A stretch of 64,000 nucleotides of DNA from Euborellia annulipes (GCA_023213315.1 JAKCPI010015697.1:150993-214992); one strand, 5' to 3'. Positions 34,430-45,484 are shown, numbered from the stretch's first letter. Program-made: numbers and translations. Notes: generated by a model not told the origin, from the sequence alone.

Positions 34430-34843
34430 TTATAGTTGTTAGCAACAAGGAGTAATGAATTGTTTACATTATGGCACTGTAAAACCAATGCATCATACTT
34501 TTCCCCATTAAATCGCCTGTGCATCAATTATAATAATTTATATACCCAGGATCTTCCGGACATCTTCGGTTGCTCACTGGATGTTTGTAGGAAGGGGTTG
34601 AGAAGGGCTTTGTTTTAAAAAATTATTTTATAATCTAGTTTATAGTCTAATTATTCTTTTGATGATATGGCTTCATTATTTATTTATCTTTTGGTTTCTT
34701 TTTTTTTTTTTTTTTATTTTGTTTTGTATGAGCAACGAGACATAAGACTTAATGTTCCTCGTTTTTATTTTTAAATTATGTTTGTAGTGCTATCCATTAA
34801 TTGGGAGTCCACTCCTGTTGGGTAGCCTATCTATTTTGGAAAA

Positions 34844-34880
<37 letters not shown>
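34430..34880 (+). mobile_element. Non-LTR retrotransposon 3' end with (AAAT)n tail
   Basis: A short frame (34436-34618, ending CSLDVCRKGLRRALF) is followed by about 220 bp of 3' UTR and ends TTTGGAAAATAAATAAATAA in an AAAT tandem tail (34842-34880). This matches the C terminus, UTR and tail of a 5'-truncated LINE. The clade cannot be named because no RT motif remains. Confidence 0.5.
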
Positions 34881-34882
<2 letters not shown>

Positions 34883-34989
34883 CAACTGTTATTTATATTT
34901 ATTTATATGTTGTCGCCATTCACGTATTCACTCAGATATAGGCAGAGAAGTAAGAACTTCAAATATCAATGTTACGAAAAAAAGTGATT

Positions 34990-35215
34990 TGAAATTGGCG
35001 GTAGCGTGAATTACGAGAACGAGAGACTCCTGACAAATTTTGATCTCCTAATAAAGCCGCCGGCTGAAGGCGGACCGGGGCTGCGAGGCCCAGCCTCCCT
35101 CTTCGCCCGGAGGGGACGTGTCCACTTGTCAGCACCAATGAGGTGGGGAGGTTCCGCCCCATGGACACGCCCTCGCGTTTTTCAACCCTCCTCCTCTTAA
35201 GGAATAAATCTCTCT
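34990..35215. promoter_or_regulatory. GC-rich island with CCAAT and GC boxes
   Basis: Strongly GC-rich relative to flanks. It contains CACCAATGAGG (CCAAT box), TTCCGCCCCA (GC box) and the inverted pair GGGGACGTGTCCAC and ATGGACACGCCCTC. It is about 2.1 kb upstream of the coding exon at 37281 and on a plausible strand to be its promoter and 5' UTR exon. That link is inference. Confidence 0.35.
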
Positions 35216-35248
35216 ACCCTCCACTTTATCGCTTACTTAAGAAGAAAT

Positions 35249-35731
35249 CAAGGGCGGATACAAGGGGGGGGGGGGTAAAGGGGTAATTACCCCCCCCCCC
35301 CGAGATTTGAAAAAACGGGAAAAATTTTAGAAACCGCGAACGGAGCATGAAAAATTTTTGGTCCCGCAAACGGAACATGTGAAAAAATTTGGTTCCGCGA
35401 ACGGCACATAAAAAATTTTTTGGTTCCGCGGACGGACGAAAAAAATTTAGTGTCTCTAAAAAAAAGGTAAAATATTATTCCGGCTGGAAAAAATTTTTGG
35501 TTCTGCGAGCGGCACACGAAAAATTTTTTGGTTCCGCGAACGACACATGAAAAATTTTTGGTTCCGCGAACGGCACATGAAAAATTTTTTGGTTCCGCGA
35601 AAAACAAAATTTTTTGTAGAAAAACTTTTAAGAACAGGCCCTCCCCCCGACCCCGAAAAAAATTTCTATATACGCCCACACCAGATTACCCCCCCCCCCC
35701 CCCCCGAGAAACATCTCTGGATCCGCCCTTG
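35249..35731 (-). mobile_element. CAAGGGCGGATCC-family MITE expanded by a minisatellite
   Basis: Perfect 8-bp duplications GAAGAAAT (35241-35248 and 35732-35739) and family ends CAAGGGCGGATACAAG and CTCTGGATCCGCCCTTG. It is 483 bp instead of 267, because the interior is replaced by the minisatellite at 35318-35640. Confidence 0.92.
35318..35640. repeat. Minisatellite, GGTTCCGCG unit, array 2
   Basis: Most regular of the three arrays: roughly ten units of about 30 bp with core TTTTTGGTTCCGCGAACGGC and ACATGAAAAA. The frames at 35287-35679 and 35528-35798 are its translation. Confidence 0.9.
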
Positions 35732-36214
35732 GAAGAAATGTTGTAATCGTCGAGAAATTCGATTTAGAGATGAATGTCGACGTTTTAGACTTCTCTGAGT
35801 TAATATTTTTTTCGAAATGTACCGTCCCTCATTAGTAATCGGTACTTATCACAATAAAATTATAATTCATTTGGATTTTGATATTTTTAATGTCTCATCA
35901 TCAGTCCGTATCGAAAATTAGCATAAAGGTAGTCATCAGTGGCGTGACGTTTTTTAGCTGCCCCCCCCCCCCCAACCTTTATTTCGGGCCCCAATATTAG
36001 ACGATACAAAAAATATTTTTAAAATACTGTATATCCCTGTACCCTGAGGGCCCTTTCAAAGACAAATTTTCAATAAATTTTTCAGTTTTTTCGGAGCCCT
36101 GAGGGCCTCAGGCCCTCTCAAAGACAAATTTTTATTAAATTTTTTTTTATCTAAATTTTACCGTTTTTAACTGAGCTCTAAGGAGATACAGTTTTTTAGC
36201 CCGGTCCGGCCCTT

Positions 36215-36655
36215 TCTCTTACCCTTCGGCAAGAGAAAGTTGTGTTCTGTGCTTGTCACACCAGATTTTTTGTGTCGAGATATATTTAGTTTCCGACAGT
36301 ACGGTACATTCGAATTTCAAGATGTAAAATTTATAAGTATGGGAAAATATTTATATTTTGTCACCATGGCAACCATTTCTCCTATCTTTTCTATGGAGTA
36401 CAAGAGTAAAGTGATCTTCAGAAGATTTCAATCACAAAATGAGAATTTCAACTTCCTAGCTCTTTTTGTTCTTGAGATATTTTGTTCACAGACACACACA
36501 CACACAGACAGACCATGTCGCGAAAACCACTTTTTTGGATTCAGGGGACCTCAAAACGTGAAGATCCATCAAAATCTCGACATCAAATTTTTGACATGAA
36601 TCCAATACTTTCTCTCTATATATATATTACATATATACATAGGTAAGAGAAAGTA
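36215..36655 (-). repeat. R1 repeat, tail to head
   Basis: Tail hairpin CTTTCTCTTACCCTTCGGCA, central blocks, CA run at 36494-36506, and head hairpin. About 440 bp, with an internal deletion joining AATCACAAAATGAGAATTTC directly to the CTAGCTCTTTTTGTTCTTGA block. Confidence 0.9.
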
Positions 36656-36949
36656 AAAAAAGAATAAAATTTAATTTCTACTGTGAACGTATTCTGGGGC
36701 TGAAGAATGCTTTACACGAGTTAGATTCATGAAATTTGATGTGGTTCTTATACTAAAATTGTATTAACTTTTGGAATAAATCGATCAAACAATACTGGTA
36801 CTTTTATTAATGACAACTGTCAAAAAAAATAAAATTAAAAACTTTTGCTATTTTGGAATGTGAGATTATTAAGACTAGAATACGTCGTCATTTTCAAAAT
36901 TAAGTGGTATTCAATATAGCCTATAAAATTAAAATTTATAATCAATGTT

Positions 36950-37012
36950 CATGGGTTGAACCTTGACTCTTCAAAGAAGTAAGTGTTCTACCACGGTGCT
37001 ACGGCTCAAGGG
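36950..37012 (-). repeat. tRNA-like sequence
   Basis: Minus strand GTAGCACCGTGGTAGAACAC (A-box-type) and AAGGTTCAACCCATG (B box) at tRNA spacing. There is no closed acceptor stem; probably a SINE head. Confidence 0.45.
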
Positions 37013-37260
37013 GAAAGTGAAAAATATAATTTTTTTTTTTTTTTTTTTTGTTAAAGTAATTGAGAATTTTAATAGTCAAGGTGTGATAATCAGAAATTTA
37101 TACAGTAGACTATAATTTTACTTCTAAAGGTCGAAGAATTGACCTTGTCACAATTATGAAAAATTAATATGTCCTTTGATTTAAGCGAATGTTTTGTTAA
37201 AAATTATATTGCAGGCGGCTCCAGTTTTTCATGTTGTAAAATTATTTAAATATTTTTCAG

Positions 37261-38022
37261 TTGGAGTGAACATCAGCAGTATGGCAACGCCGAGACTTTT
37301 TCTACCAGGGGATTCAATAAAAATGCCAGCTGAAGGAGGTAATTATCATTTCAGTTTAATAAACAAATCATCAAGACATTCCAGGGTAGGATCTAAGGGG
37401 GGGGGGGCAGTGGGTGCATATGCCCCGGGCGGCAGATATCAGGGGGCGGCAAAAATAATGTCCCCATCACTATTTATACTATGGTAGCAAAACATGGATG
37501 GATATTTAAAATTCAGTGTGAATTTGCAGTGAAAATGAATAATGTATATTAATTTAAAGGTATTTAAACAAAATATTCGGGTATGTATTGTATAGATATA
37601 ACTATACAATACATACATTCTATATATAGAAATCATAAATATTCTTCTTCATTATAATTTCTGTTTACTAATAAGGCTATTTCAAATATATAGAGTAGAT
37701 TGCCTACTAATTAAATAAAAATGATAAATCATACTATTAAATCACATAAAGATATGTTCATTTTAAAACAGAATTTAATCGTATTCTTTGAACATTTTCA
37801 GCAGTGGGGTCTTGGAGGGAGATATCGCTAGTAAGTCGACCTGATTCTGCGCCAAGATATCTTCCAGAACGAGGAGGACGGAGTGTCTATAGTGGCGGAA
37901 CAATTCAATTGAACAATCCATATATACTTTCAATTGGTTTCATTTCATCTCTTCTTTTAGTGATTATTTATGAGTTTTGAGAATTTTGTTAAAGAACAAT
38001 AATATTTTTAACATTCAATAAA
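37261..38022 (+). CDS. Two-exon gene for a 78-aa tail-anchored membrane protein
   Basis: Acceptor TATTTTTCAG precedes 37261, and ATG at 37281 has A at -3 and G at +4. Coding exon 1 (37281-37338) ends at GGAG|GTAATT. The intron runs to TTTTCAG, and coding exon 2 (37802-37980) joins in frame and ends at TGA, with AATAAA at 38017-38022. The 78-residue product starts MATPRLFLPGDSIKMPAEG and has an Arg/Pro/Ser-rich middle (SRPDSAPRYLPERGGRS). It ends in about 20 hydrophobic residues (NPYILSIGFISSLLLVIIYEF region), predicting a single C-terminal anchor with the N terminus in the cytosol. There is no signal peptide. The acceptor is a tandem CAGCAG, so the Ala at residue 20 may be optional. The upstream acceptor implies a 5' UTR exon, perhaps at the GC island near 35 kb. 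The family is not recognised and the function is unknown. Confidence 0.75.
37384..37455 (+). mobile_element. MITE fragment in the gene's intron
   Basis: CCAGGGTAGGATCTAAGG and GGGCGGCAGATATCAGGGGG match the left half of the element at 12658-12843. The right end is missing. Confidence 0.7.
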
Positions 38023-38044
38023 TAATGGTTTTGTTATTTATATT

Positions 38045-38256
38045 TGAGACCATCAGCGCCAGAACGGTCTAACCCACATTTCACTTTCTAGTATCTATTA
38101 AATCGCGAATTCCAGAGCAGTACTGTGCTACTGTATCATGAGTAGTACTGTACTACTACATCATCAGTAGTACTGTTTCACGATTTAATAGATTCAAAGG
38201 CATAAAACCAAGAAAGTGAAATGTGGTTTAGGCCGTTCTGGCACTGATGACCTCAT
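38045..38256. repeat. Palindromic element downstream of the small gene
   Basis: Arms ATCAGCGCCAGAACGGTCTA and its near-complement share a CACATTTCACTTTCT block. The centre repeats AGTAGTACTGT. It begins about 25 bp after the poly(A) signal, so transcripts that read through would fold strongly. Confidence 0.8.
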
Positions 38257-38829
38257 TTATATAAAAAAAAATGTATAATATTAATAATTATTATATATAA
38301 ATTTTGACATTGAACAATTCCTTTTAATTGACAATCAAAAAAAAAAAAATCTGGTTAAAAAATGGGTGGGTAAAATAATTTTATACGCACGAGTATAGGC
38401 CTACTTATTATAAAAATAACTAGAAGGCCCCAAAAGGCCTAAACTTATACCATATAGTTTGGATTTTTTCTCAATAAATCATTAAAATGAACGTCTTATT
38501 ATAATTTTTTTATTATGTGGTTATATTCAGAAGCGGAAGGAGGGAGGGGTAGCTCTAGATTTGATCTTAATCTTTAGTGTTAGGAAAACGTTATAATATT
38601 CCATTTAAAAAATAAAATAATATTATAAGGTTCAATTTATTGCAATAGTATTGAGACTAAAGCCCGGTAGTTAGGCAGCCCAAATGACAGCTTGTCTGTG
38701 TGAGAAACAGTGTGACAGAGTGACGGCGCTAGCTTTTTTTCAGCGGGGGGCAGGAGTGGGGCAAACTTACCAACAGGGGGGGGGGCAGTCAATAAATAGC
38801 CCAATATAGGCTATATCAACAGTGAAACA

Positions 38830-39060
38830 AAAAATCTGGTGTGACTGGTCGCACCAGATTTTTTGTGTCAACATATTTAGTTTCCGACAGTACGGTACAC
38901 ATTAGAATTCAAGATGTAAAATTCATAAACAGCGGAAAATATTTATATATTGTCACAATTGCAACCATTTTTTCTATCTTTTCTCTGAAGTTCAAGAGTA
39001 AAGTGTGCTTCAAAAGATTTCAAGGGCAAAATGAGAATATTCATTTTAAAGAGGATAAAA
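38830..39060 (-). repeat. R1 repeat fragment
   Basis: Collapsed tail hairpin (TCTGGTGTGACTGGTCGCAC joined to its complement) then the ATTCAAGATGTAAAATTCAT and GAGAATATTCATTTTAAAGA blocks. Confidence 0.8.
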
Positions 39061-39354
39061 AATGTCATTCCATCCAGTATTGGAACGTCTTAAAACCTTA
39101 GTAAAAGAATATGATTTTCGATTTATTGTCACAGATGTAACAACCTTTATAATCTTAGCTGAATTGTACCTAGCCGAATGAGTGGCCGAAACATTGTAAT
39201 TTTTACAAATAAACAACAATTAAATCGAAAATAAATTCTTTTACTCCATTAGAGTGCTCTGACAGATGCAAACAAACGAATTTTCTATTGGTGTTTTGTT
39301 TGTTTTCATAATTTAAAATTGAAATATCTCAGAACTATATACAGTATTTGTGGG

Positions 39355-39543
39355 TTAGTTAGCACTAACTGCCCCCGACTCCTTCATATCTGAAGGCCCA
39401 GGAATTTTTCTGAAAGAGATTGGCTTTGCATTGGATACTGGGCCGCAGAATTTCTCAAAATCAGTACCAATTTCTTCTGAATCCCTCGAGCTTGATTCAT
39501 AAACTGGTGGATTTACACCTATATTCGAAGAAGAACAGTTTTT
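39355..39543 (-). pseudogene. ORF remnant in the TGACGGCGCTA element
   Basis: A 62-codon minus-strand frame between stops with ordinary protein-like composition (NPPVYESSSRDSEEIGTDFE, then FCGPVSNAKPISFRKIPGPS). It stands out from the surrounding AT-rich sequence. Its position inside a transposon suggests a decayed N-terminal part of a transposase or passenger protein. No DDE or zinc-finger motif remains, so the family is open. Confidence 0.5.
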
Positions 39544-40404
39544 TTAGATTGGAGCTAAATTAAGTTATCGGATATTTTTCTTTTCGATAACTTTTTAATG
39601 GCGCAAAAAAGAAAGATATTTACTTGTCAAAAACTTGAGAACTAAATTTATTTATTGTTTTTATTATAATAAAAACCTTAATGCTTAAATTAAATTTTTT
39701 TTAAAGAAAAGTGAATAAAAATTGAAGAAATTTTTTATTTGATTTTCTAACTGATTGGGGGATTGGGGGAGGCATCCAGGGGGGCAGAGGTCCTTGCCGG
39801 GGGGGGGGGGCGCTTGCCCCCCTAGCCCCCCGTAGCGCCGTCATTGGAAACACTTTTTTCAAAGCAGCCAATAGGCCGAACGACCCTTTTTAACAAAAGA
39901 ATAATCATAAAAATGTATCTTTTTAATATAAGTACAGTATTTAATAATTTAATGATAATAATAATTCAATATGATTTCAAGATAGGCCTATATCGAAATA
40001 AAATAAAATTATCAGAAGAAAAGTTTAGTGAGCGTGTGCCATTTGGGCTGCCTAACTACCGGGCTTTAGTCTCAATACTATTGCAATAGATGGTAGGCTT
40101 ACATATGAAACAGTAATCTTTTTTGAACGCAAATTCTAGCCATCCCTTCTCTCCCAAAAAAAAAAAATCCAAGAACCCTTTTATAAAAATAAAAAAATTT
40201 AAAAAAAATATATTATTAGTTAATATAGATTCTAAATCATTTATATACCAGTTAGTTACAGATTATTAATTTTTTATTAACAAAATGAAATCTTGCACTC
40301 ATTCTTTGACAGAGTCGTGTGTTGGATGTAAAATTTTCTGGTCATTTTTTTGTTTTATCAAATTGGAGCAAAATAATATTAAAGTTTATATTTAAAATTT
40401 AGAG

Positions 40405-40797
40405 CAGTGATCGCCAAAGTGGTCTATATCGACCCCCAGACTATCTACAAGGGATCCATGTGAGCGAAAAAAAGAATTGGGGTCTATGAGATGTAAACGG
40501 GGGGTCCACGATAGTCAACCTCATTTATTTATTTATTTTTTTTATACTGACTTCAGAGATTTACCAGTTACTTATCCCGCATTATGGAATATCCCGAGAC
40601 AGTTTTTAATTGCTTTTCCGTCTTAAATTTATAAAAATTAATGTATTTTTTTTTCTACACCTTCCTACAGTTAGACATCAGTCAAAACACATTTGAAGTT
40701 GATGAATTTTCAAAAATGCTTTATTAGCTAAGCAGGGTGTCTACCCAAAACCGAAAAACATGGCAAGTGGTCTACGAGACAAACAAGGGGACCTCTG
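40405..40797. mobile_element. hAT-type element, CAGTGATCGCC end
   Basis: 393 bp. Left end CAGTGATCGCCAAAGTGGTC and right end GGGGACCTCTG. 8-bp flanks ATTTAGAG and ATTTAGAC (40397-40404 and 40798-40805) differ at one base. The paired inner motifs GTGGTCTATATCGACC and AGTGGTCTACGAGAC are direct, as in some hAT ends. Confidence 0.75.
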
Positions 40798-41072
40798 ATT
40801 TAGACAAAAATAAGACGGATATCAAATTTAAGGAATTGTTCTTAACAAAAGGAAAGAAAACAAGCTAACAAAAAAAAAAAAAAAGTCACTGGGTTTTTTT
40901 CATTGAATGTATGATAAAAATTACAATAATTATTCTTGGCTATGATTTCTCTTTTTTTAATTATAATTTATCAAAAACAATAATTTTTACTATTGCCTTT
41001 AATTTCAAATAAACTACATATATAAGCTTTTTTTTTTTAACTGGATAACCGCAAATTTTACTTTCTCTAGGG

Positions 41073-41585
41073 CAGTGCTTCTTAAAGTAGAGGGCCTCGG
41101 CCTCCTAGGGAAATTAATCATTATTCAATTAATAAAAATTTAGTTAGTGTTTGAGAAATATTTTTTTTTTTTTATAAGGTTTTTTATTTTTTCTTAATAA
41201 TTAACAAATTTTACTGTATTTATTATATTATTGTTTTTTTTTTTACATTTTTTAATATTGCATATTTTGGTGCATATTAAAATATTTTATAATATTTTTA
41301 CTGCATATTATATCGCATATTTAGAAGTTTTTACTGAATAAAAATCCGGGTTTTACTTATTACATAGACTATTGATTTAACCAATCTGAATTTAAAAAAA
41401 AATGTATCAAATGATAAAAATAAATTTGCCTGGACCCCCTAAATATATCGTATCTATAAATAATGTGTGTCTTTAAAGTCTAAATGGCCCAAGATGCCGA
41501 AGACTAATAAAAAGGGGGAGGGGGTGGCCGTGAGATATTGACATGGGTTCCAAGGGTGCCGCGACTTCAAAGTTTAGAAGCATTG
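41073..41585. mobile_element. hAT-type element, CAGTGCTTCTT end
   Basis: Ends CAGTGCTTCTTAAAGT and AGTTTAGAAGCATTG. Perfect 8-bp duplications CTCTAGGG at 41065-41072 and 41586-41593. It contains an S1 SINE fragment (TTTGCCTGGACCCCCTAAAT, about 41424-41515) and a second GGGTGCCGCGACTTC end motif. Confidence 0.88.
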
Positions 41586-41593
41586 CTCTAGGG

Positions 41594-42482
41594 CAGTGGT
41601 TCCCAACCGGTGTGCCCGGCACCCAAGGGTGCCGCGAGATATTGGAATAAATAAAAAAAAAAAAATTTATTAATAAACAAATAGTTTATAATAGAAGTTA
41701 AAATTTTGCTGGGACAGATCGTTGAGGTTATGGATATGGAGAAAATATACACCAGCGGTTGCTTTCCACAATTAAAATAATTTATTTTGCAAATATTTCG
41801 GAATGCCTACGCAATCCATCTTCAGTGCATCAAATTACACAAATATGAAGCGTGTGTTAATGATAAAATTTTTTTTGTATGAGAAGCCATTCAATCAGGG
41901 TGGATTTTTTCATGTGCAGGCCACTGAGGGAAAAACTATACATGTAAGTATTTTATACAGCTGGTTAAAATCCCTTTTTTTTTTTTCAAAAAAAGTAGTA
42001 AAACTTGCTTGCGCCAAACCAATCACTGTGAAAAACAGTTTTTTGTAAAAAAGGAATTTTAACCAGCTATATAAAATACTTACATGTATAGTTTTTCCCT
42101 CAGTGGCTTGCACATGAAATCCACCCTGATTGTTGAATGGCTCCTAATACAAAAAAATTTTATCATTAACACACGCTGTAATTTGATGCACTGAAGATGG
42201 ATTGCGTAGGCATTCCAAAATATTTGCAAAATAAATTATTTTAATTGTGGAAAGCAACCGCTGGTGTATATTTTCTCCATATCCATAACCACAAATAGTT
42301 TATAAATTTTTCAAATTCAAATGTACCGTAGTGTCGGAAGCTTAATTTATCTCGACACAAAAATCTGGTGTGGCAAGTAGTCAAACCAGATTTTTTATTC
42401 AAGTAAGGGTGCCGCTGGTGCTTAATAGTGCCTAATGTTAGTCCCAAGGGTGCCGTGGGCTTCAAAAGGTTGGGAACCACTG
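41594..42482. mobile_element. hAT-type element, CAGTGGTTCCCAACCGG end
   Basis: 889 bp with TIRs CAGTGGTTCCCAACCGG and GGTTGGGAACCACTG. Flanking octamers CTCTAGGG (41586-41593) and GTCTAGGG (42483-42490). The CAGTGGTTCCCAACC terminus is a classic animal hAT end. It holds a large palindrome and an R1 fragment (about 42315-42400). The ORFs inside are repeat sequence. Confidence 0.92.
41726..42290. repeat. 565-bp palindrome with GAAGATGG arms
   Basis: Almost the whole interval folds on itself. Outer arms are GGTTATGGATATGGAGAAAA and complement, and the centre is near 42005. Each arm carries CTGAAGATGGATTGCGTAGG and CATTCC(G/A)AAAT (41795-41826 minus, 42191-42222 plus). Confidence 0.88.
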
Positions 42483-42807
42483 GTCTAGGGTAATACAAAT
42501 GTAGGCCTATCTACACGACTGGACACGAGTAAAATAAAACTTTATACAAATCCCAAAAGGCTTTATAAAAGGAATTATTTTGTATATAAATAATTATTTA
42601 AGTTGTTTATATAATAGTTAATAATCAGAGCTTTGCTACAAAAGACCAATGTCCAAAAGGGACGTCATTATTTAAATTATTAACTTTTATTTGTTATATA
42701 TTTAAAGCAGTATATTGTTAAGAAGCTAACAAAGATCATATTTTTAATAAATTTCTATTCAGTTCGAATATTTTCTCTAGAGCAGTGTGAAGTTTTAGCA
42801 AATTCGA

Positions 42808-43206
42808 TTAAGGTGCGCGTCTCGGGTTGCTAATTTTGGGAGATTCCAGCAGCCACAATTTTGAAGCTATCGACCTCAAATTTCTTTTAAATTAAAGCTA
42901 TTTAAAATGTCTACAACTTATAGAAGCCCTTTTTTTGATTTTCGAAAAAAAAAAAAAATTTTTTTAGATTAATCGCATTAAATAAAAAGATATTTAAAAA
43001 AAAAAGGAGCTCTATAAGTTGTAGATAATTAAATTAGTAATCATTGTGTTAAAGAATAATTAATTTTTGCCTTTAATTAATTAGCTGGAAGCTCTATAAT
43101 GAAATGGAAAAATATTCCAATGGGGAAAACTAACGCCATCTCTTGCCGCCTCGAGTAACTCGGCAGTCTATAGTGTTCTAACCGTTTTTCGAGAAGCGCA
43201 CCTTAA
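42808..43206. mobile_element. MITE with TTAA target and GGTGCGC ends
   Basis: TTAAGGTGCGCGTCTCG and CGAGAAGCGCACCTTAA bound about 390 bp. A TTAA target duplication is characteristic of piggyBac-type elements, although the GGTGCGC terminus is not the commonest form. Confidence 0.65.
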
Positions 43207-44210
43207 CAAATAAAATAAATAATTAAAAGTGAGTGAGATTGGCTTAGAAATAATCAGCCAAACAAATATTCCAGTCAAATTAGAAAAAATAAGTTTATTT
43301 TCTAGATAATAAAAAATTCTCGCTTAATTTAATTAATATCTGAACGGACATGGAAATGGTCCAAAAGTGTATTAATAAATAAAGTATTCTGGTCTAAGGG
43401 ACAGAGGTTCAGTGAAATTATTCGAACATAAGTTTCTATATCTACTATTTGTTTTCATTATCAAAATAGAAATATCTGTATATAATAATGTTATAATTAA
43501 TTATTAATATAAATATTATCAAATTTGAATAAAATATTACACCTTATATTTATATAAAAAAATTAATAAATATTATTAAACCAGCATGGCTGGCGAACTA
43601 AGGAAATTTAGTTCATTGCATTAAAAGTCAAATGTACCTGTTATAATGTTTCAAAAAGTTTAGAAATTATAAAATTAATAATACTTTTTGAATATTTTTT
43701 TTTTTACTTTTTTCACCTTACTGACTTATGATAAATACGAAAAAAATAAATAGTGAAATCTTTAGCTAAAAAATCATTCTTTCTAACCGTATATTCACCA
43801 TAATTATACCTCTTACGACAGAGGAGTTATTCAAGCCGATAAACTTCTTCGTGCATGCCTCCCTAACCTGCCACTATAGACACATGATTTGTAAGACGTT
43901 GTCACGTCAAAAGAAGCTTGGGGAAAATAGTTTAAAGAAGAAGTTCTTTTTTTTAACTCTTCATCAGCATTAACTAAATTTATTTGTGATTTTTCTCTCA
44001 AAATTAATTATAAAGTTATAAACGATCGAGACCGAAACGTCCGACTAATAAACATTTCTCAAGAAATAATCCCCGCATTTGCCTTAAAAGTAAAAGAGCT
44101 ATAAAAGCAGGCTGGTAACCAGAATTTTTTTTTTGGGGAGAGGACGGGGCTGAAAAATTTGAAAATAGCGGTAGGTGAATGGCATTTACAAAGACAGGCA
44201 ATTTTTGCTG
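43207..44210. other. AT-rich sequence, no supported gene
   Basis: A short open segment after TCTTACGACAG at 43816 is protein-like in two frames (EELFKPINFFVHASLTC or GVIQADKLLRACLPNLPL) but has no further support. GACCGAAACGTCC occurs at 44030. Confidence 0.3.
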
Positions 44211-44214
44211 GACC

Positions 44215-44330
44215 CACTATTTTGAACTCAGGAGACTTAAAAACATCTATCAAATTTTTGAGATGAATTCAATAATTTTTCCCTCTATATAGGCTATATA
44301 TAGTTATACGTAAGGGAAAGTATAATAATA
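44215..44330 (-). repeat. R1 head fragment, diverged
   Basis: GGACCCACTATTTTGAACTC through ACGTAAGGGAAAGTATAA retains the head hairpin in decayed form. Confidence 0.6.
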
Positions 44331-44629
44331 AAATATTTAAAGTGGCCGCTGCCAGGTTGAGAAGTTGCTCTTTCTCTCACTAGATGGCATGGCATTCGCT
44401 CTTTTTGTTAACTTCAGATAATTCAAATAGAGACGGATTCTAAATGGACAGAGATATCGATAAAGACCTTAATTAGAAAAAAAAAAAAAACATCAGATAC
44501 AAAAACACTAAATAATACTATATAATGATTACTAGCCAGGTCGCCCGCCTTCGGAGGCTTTTCGTCTAGACAGGGGTTATCATATAGGGCCTAATTAATA
44601 TAAATGGCTCAAACTTCTCGATTATACAC

Positions 44630-45255
44630 AGAAGGGCCGGAACTAGGAGATTTATTAGGAGGGGCAAAATTTAATTTGCCGCCCCCTCCCTTCCCCCGCG
44701 CCGTCATTGTAAGACAAAATGATTATAAAATTTTAATCTTTCTTTAAATTTGAGTCTAAAATTTTCTCGCCTCTAAAATTTTGCCGCCCTAGGCCCGGGC
44801 ATCAGGCCATAACCATATATCCACCACGAATAATAGTAATTCTTGTTTCTTAGGGGGAGTGGGAATTTAAAAAAAAAATAAATAAAAAAATAATATAGTT
44901 AAATAGAATTTGTTAATTTCTTGGATAACTTTGACGCCTGGGGCGACAAAATTGGTGAAACAAAACGTGCTTATTTGCATACCAATAATTTTTTTTTTCA
45001 CATAGAAAATTATTTGATGTAGAAAAGGTATAGGTAATCAGAAGTCCACCAGTTTTTTACTTTCTCAATGTTGGGGTGGTTGAAGGGGAAGGGGTGGTAA
45101 GAGTCCATTGCCTAGAGGCGCATCTGCTAATTTCATTTTGTTTTTGTGGACAACTTTTACTATTTCGCCGACCCCTGATATCTGCCGCCCGGGGCACATG
45201 CCCTCAATGTCCCACCCCCCAAAAAAAAAAAAAAAAAAAAATCCGGCCCTGATTC
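44630..45255 (-). mobile_element. GGGCGGC-type MITE fragments
   Basis: AGGGCCGGAACTAGGAG at 44635 and TGCCGCCCTAGGCCCGGGC near 44790 form one end pair. CTGATATCTGCCGCCCGGGG to ATCCGGCCCTG (45178-45252) is a minus copy of the 12658 family end. Confidence 0.5.
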
Positions 45256-45447
45256 ACAAAATATATGATAGATTTTTTATTTTTATTTTTTATTTATTTA
45301 TTTTAAAAAAATAAATTTAAGAATAAATTTATTTTTGTCGGAGAAATGAGATCTAGTTTAGATTCTGGGGGGGGGGGGGGGGGGGCTCAATAGTATAATT
45401 ATTGTTGGTTTATTTTTGGTGCCACCATCGTGACCTAGGAGCGGCTC

Positions 45448-45448
45448 G

Positions 45449-45484
<36 letters not shown>

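Larger units (their letters stand above)
38716..39845. mobile_element. Nested element with TGACGGCGCTA ends
   Basis: Ends AGTGACGGCGCTAGC and TAGCGCCGTCATT, each next to a G/C homopolymer block. It contains an R1 fragment, a GAAAC signature and an ORF remnant. Target duplications are not clear (GAAACAGT and GAAACACT nearby). hAT-like by end sequence. Confidence 0.65.
38637..40089. mobile_element. DNA transposon with perfect 47-bp terminal inverted repeats
   Basis: TIRs at 38640-38686 and 40040-40086 are exact complements (TTGCAATAGTATTGAGACTA...). The interior is largely taken up by a second element (about 38716-39845). A solo end of the same family lies at 12944-13003. Confidence 0.75.

Noticed and set aside
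35287..35798. ORFs of 72-130 aa
   Set aside because: Pure minisatellite translation (repeated RGTKNF-type units).
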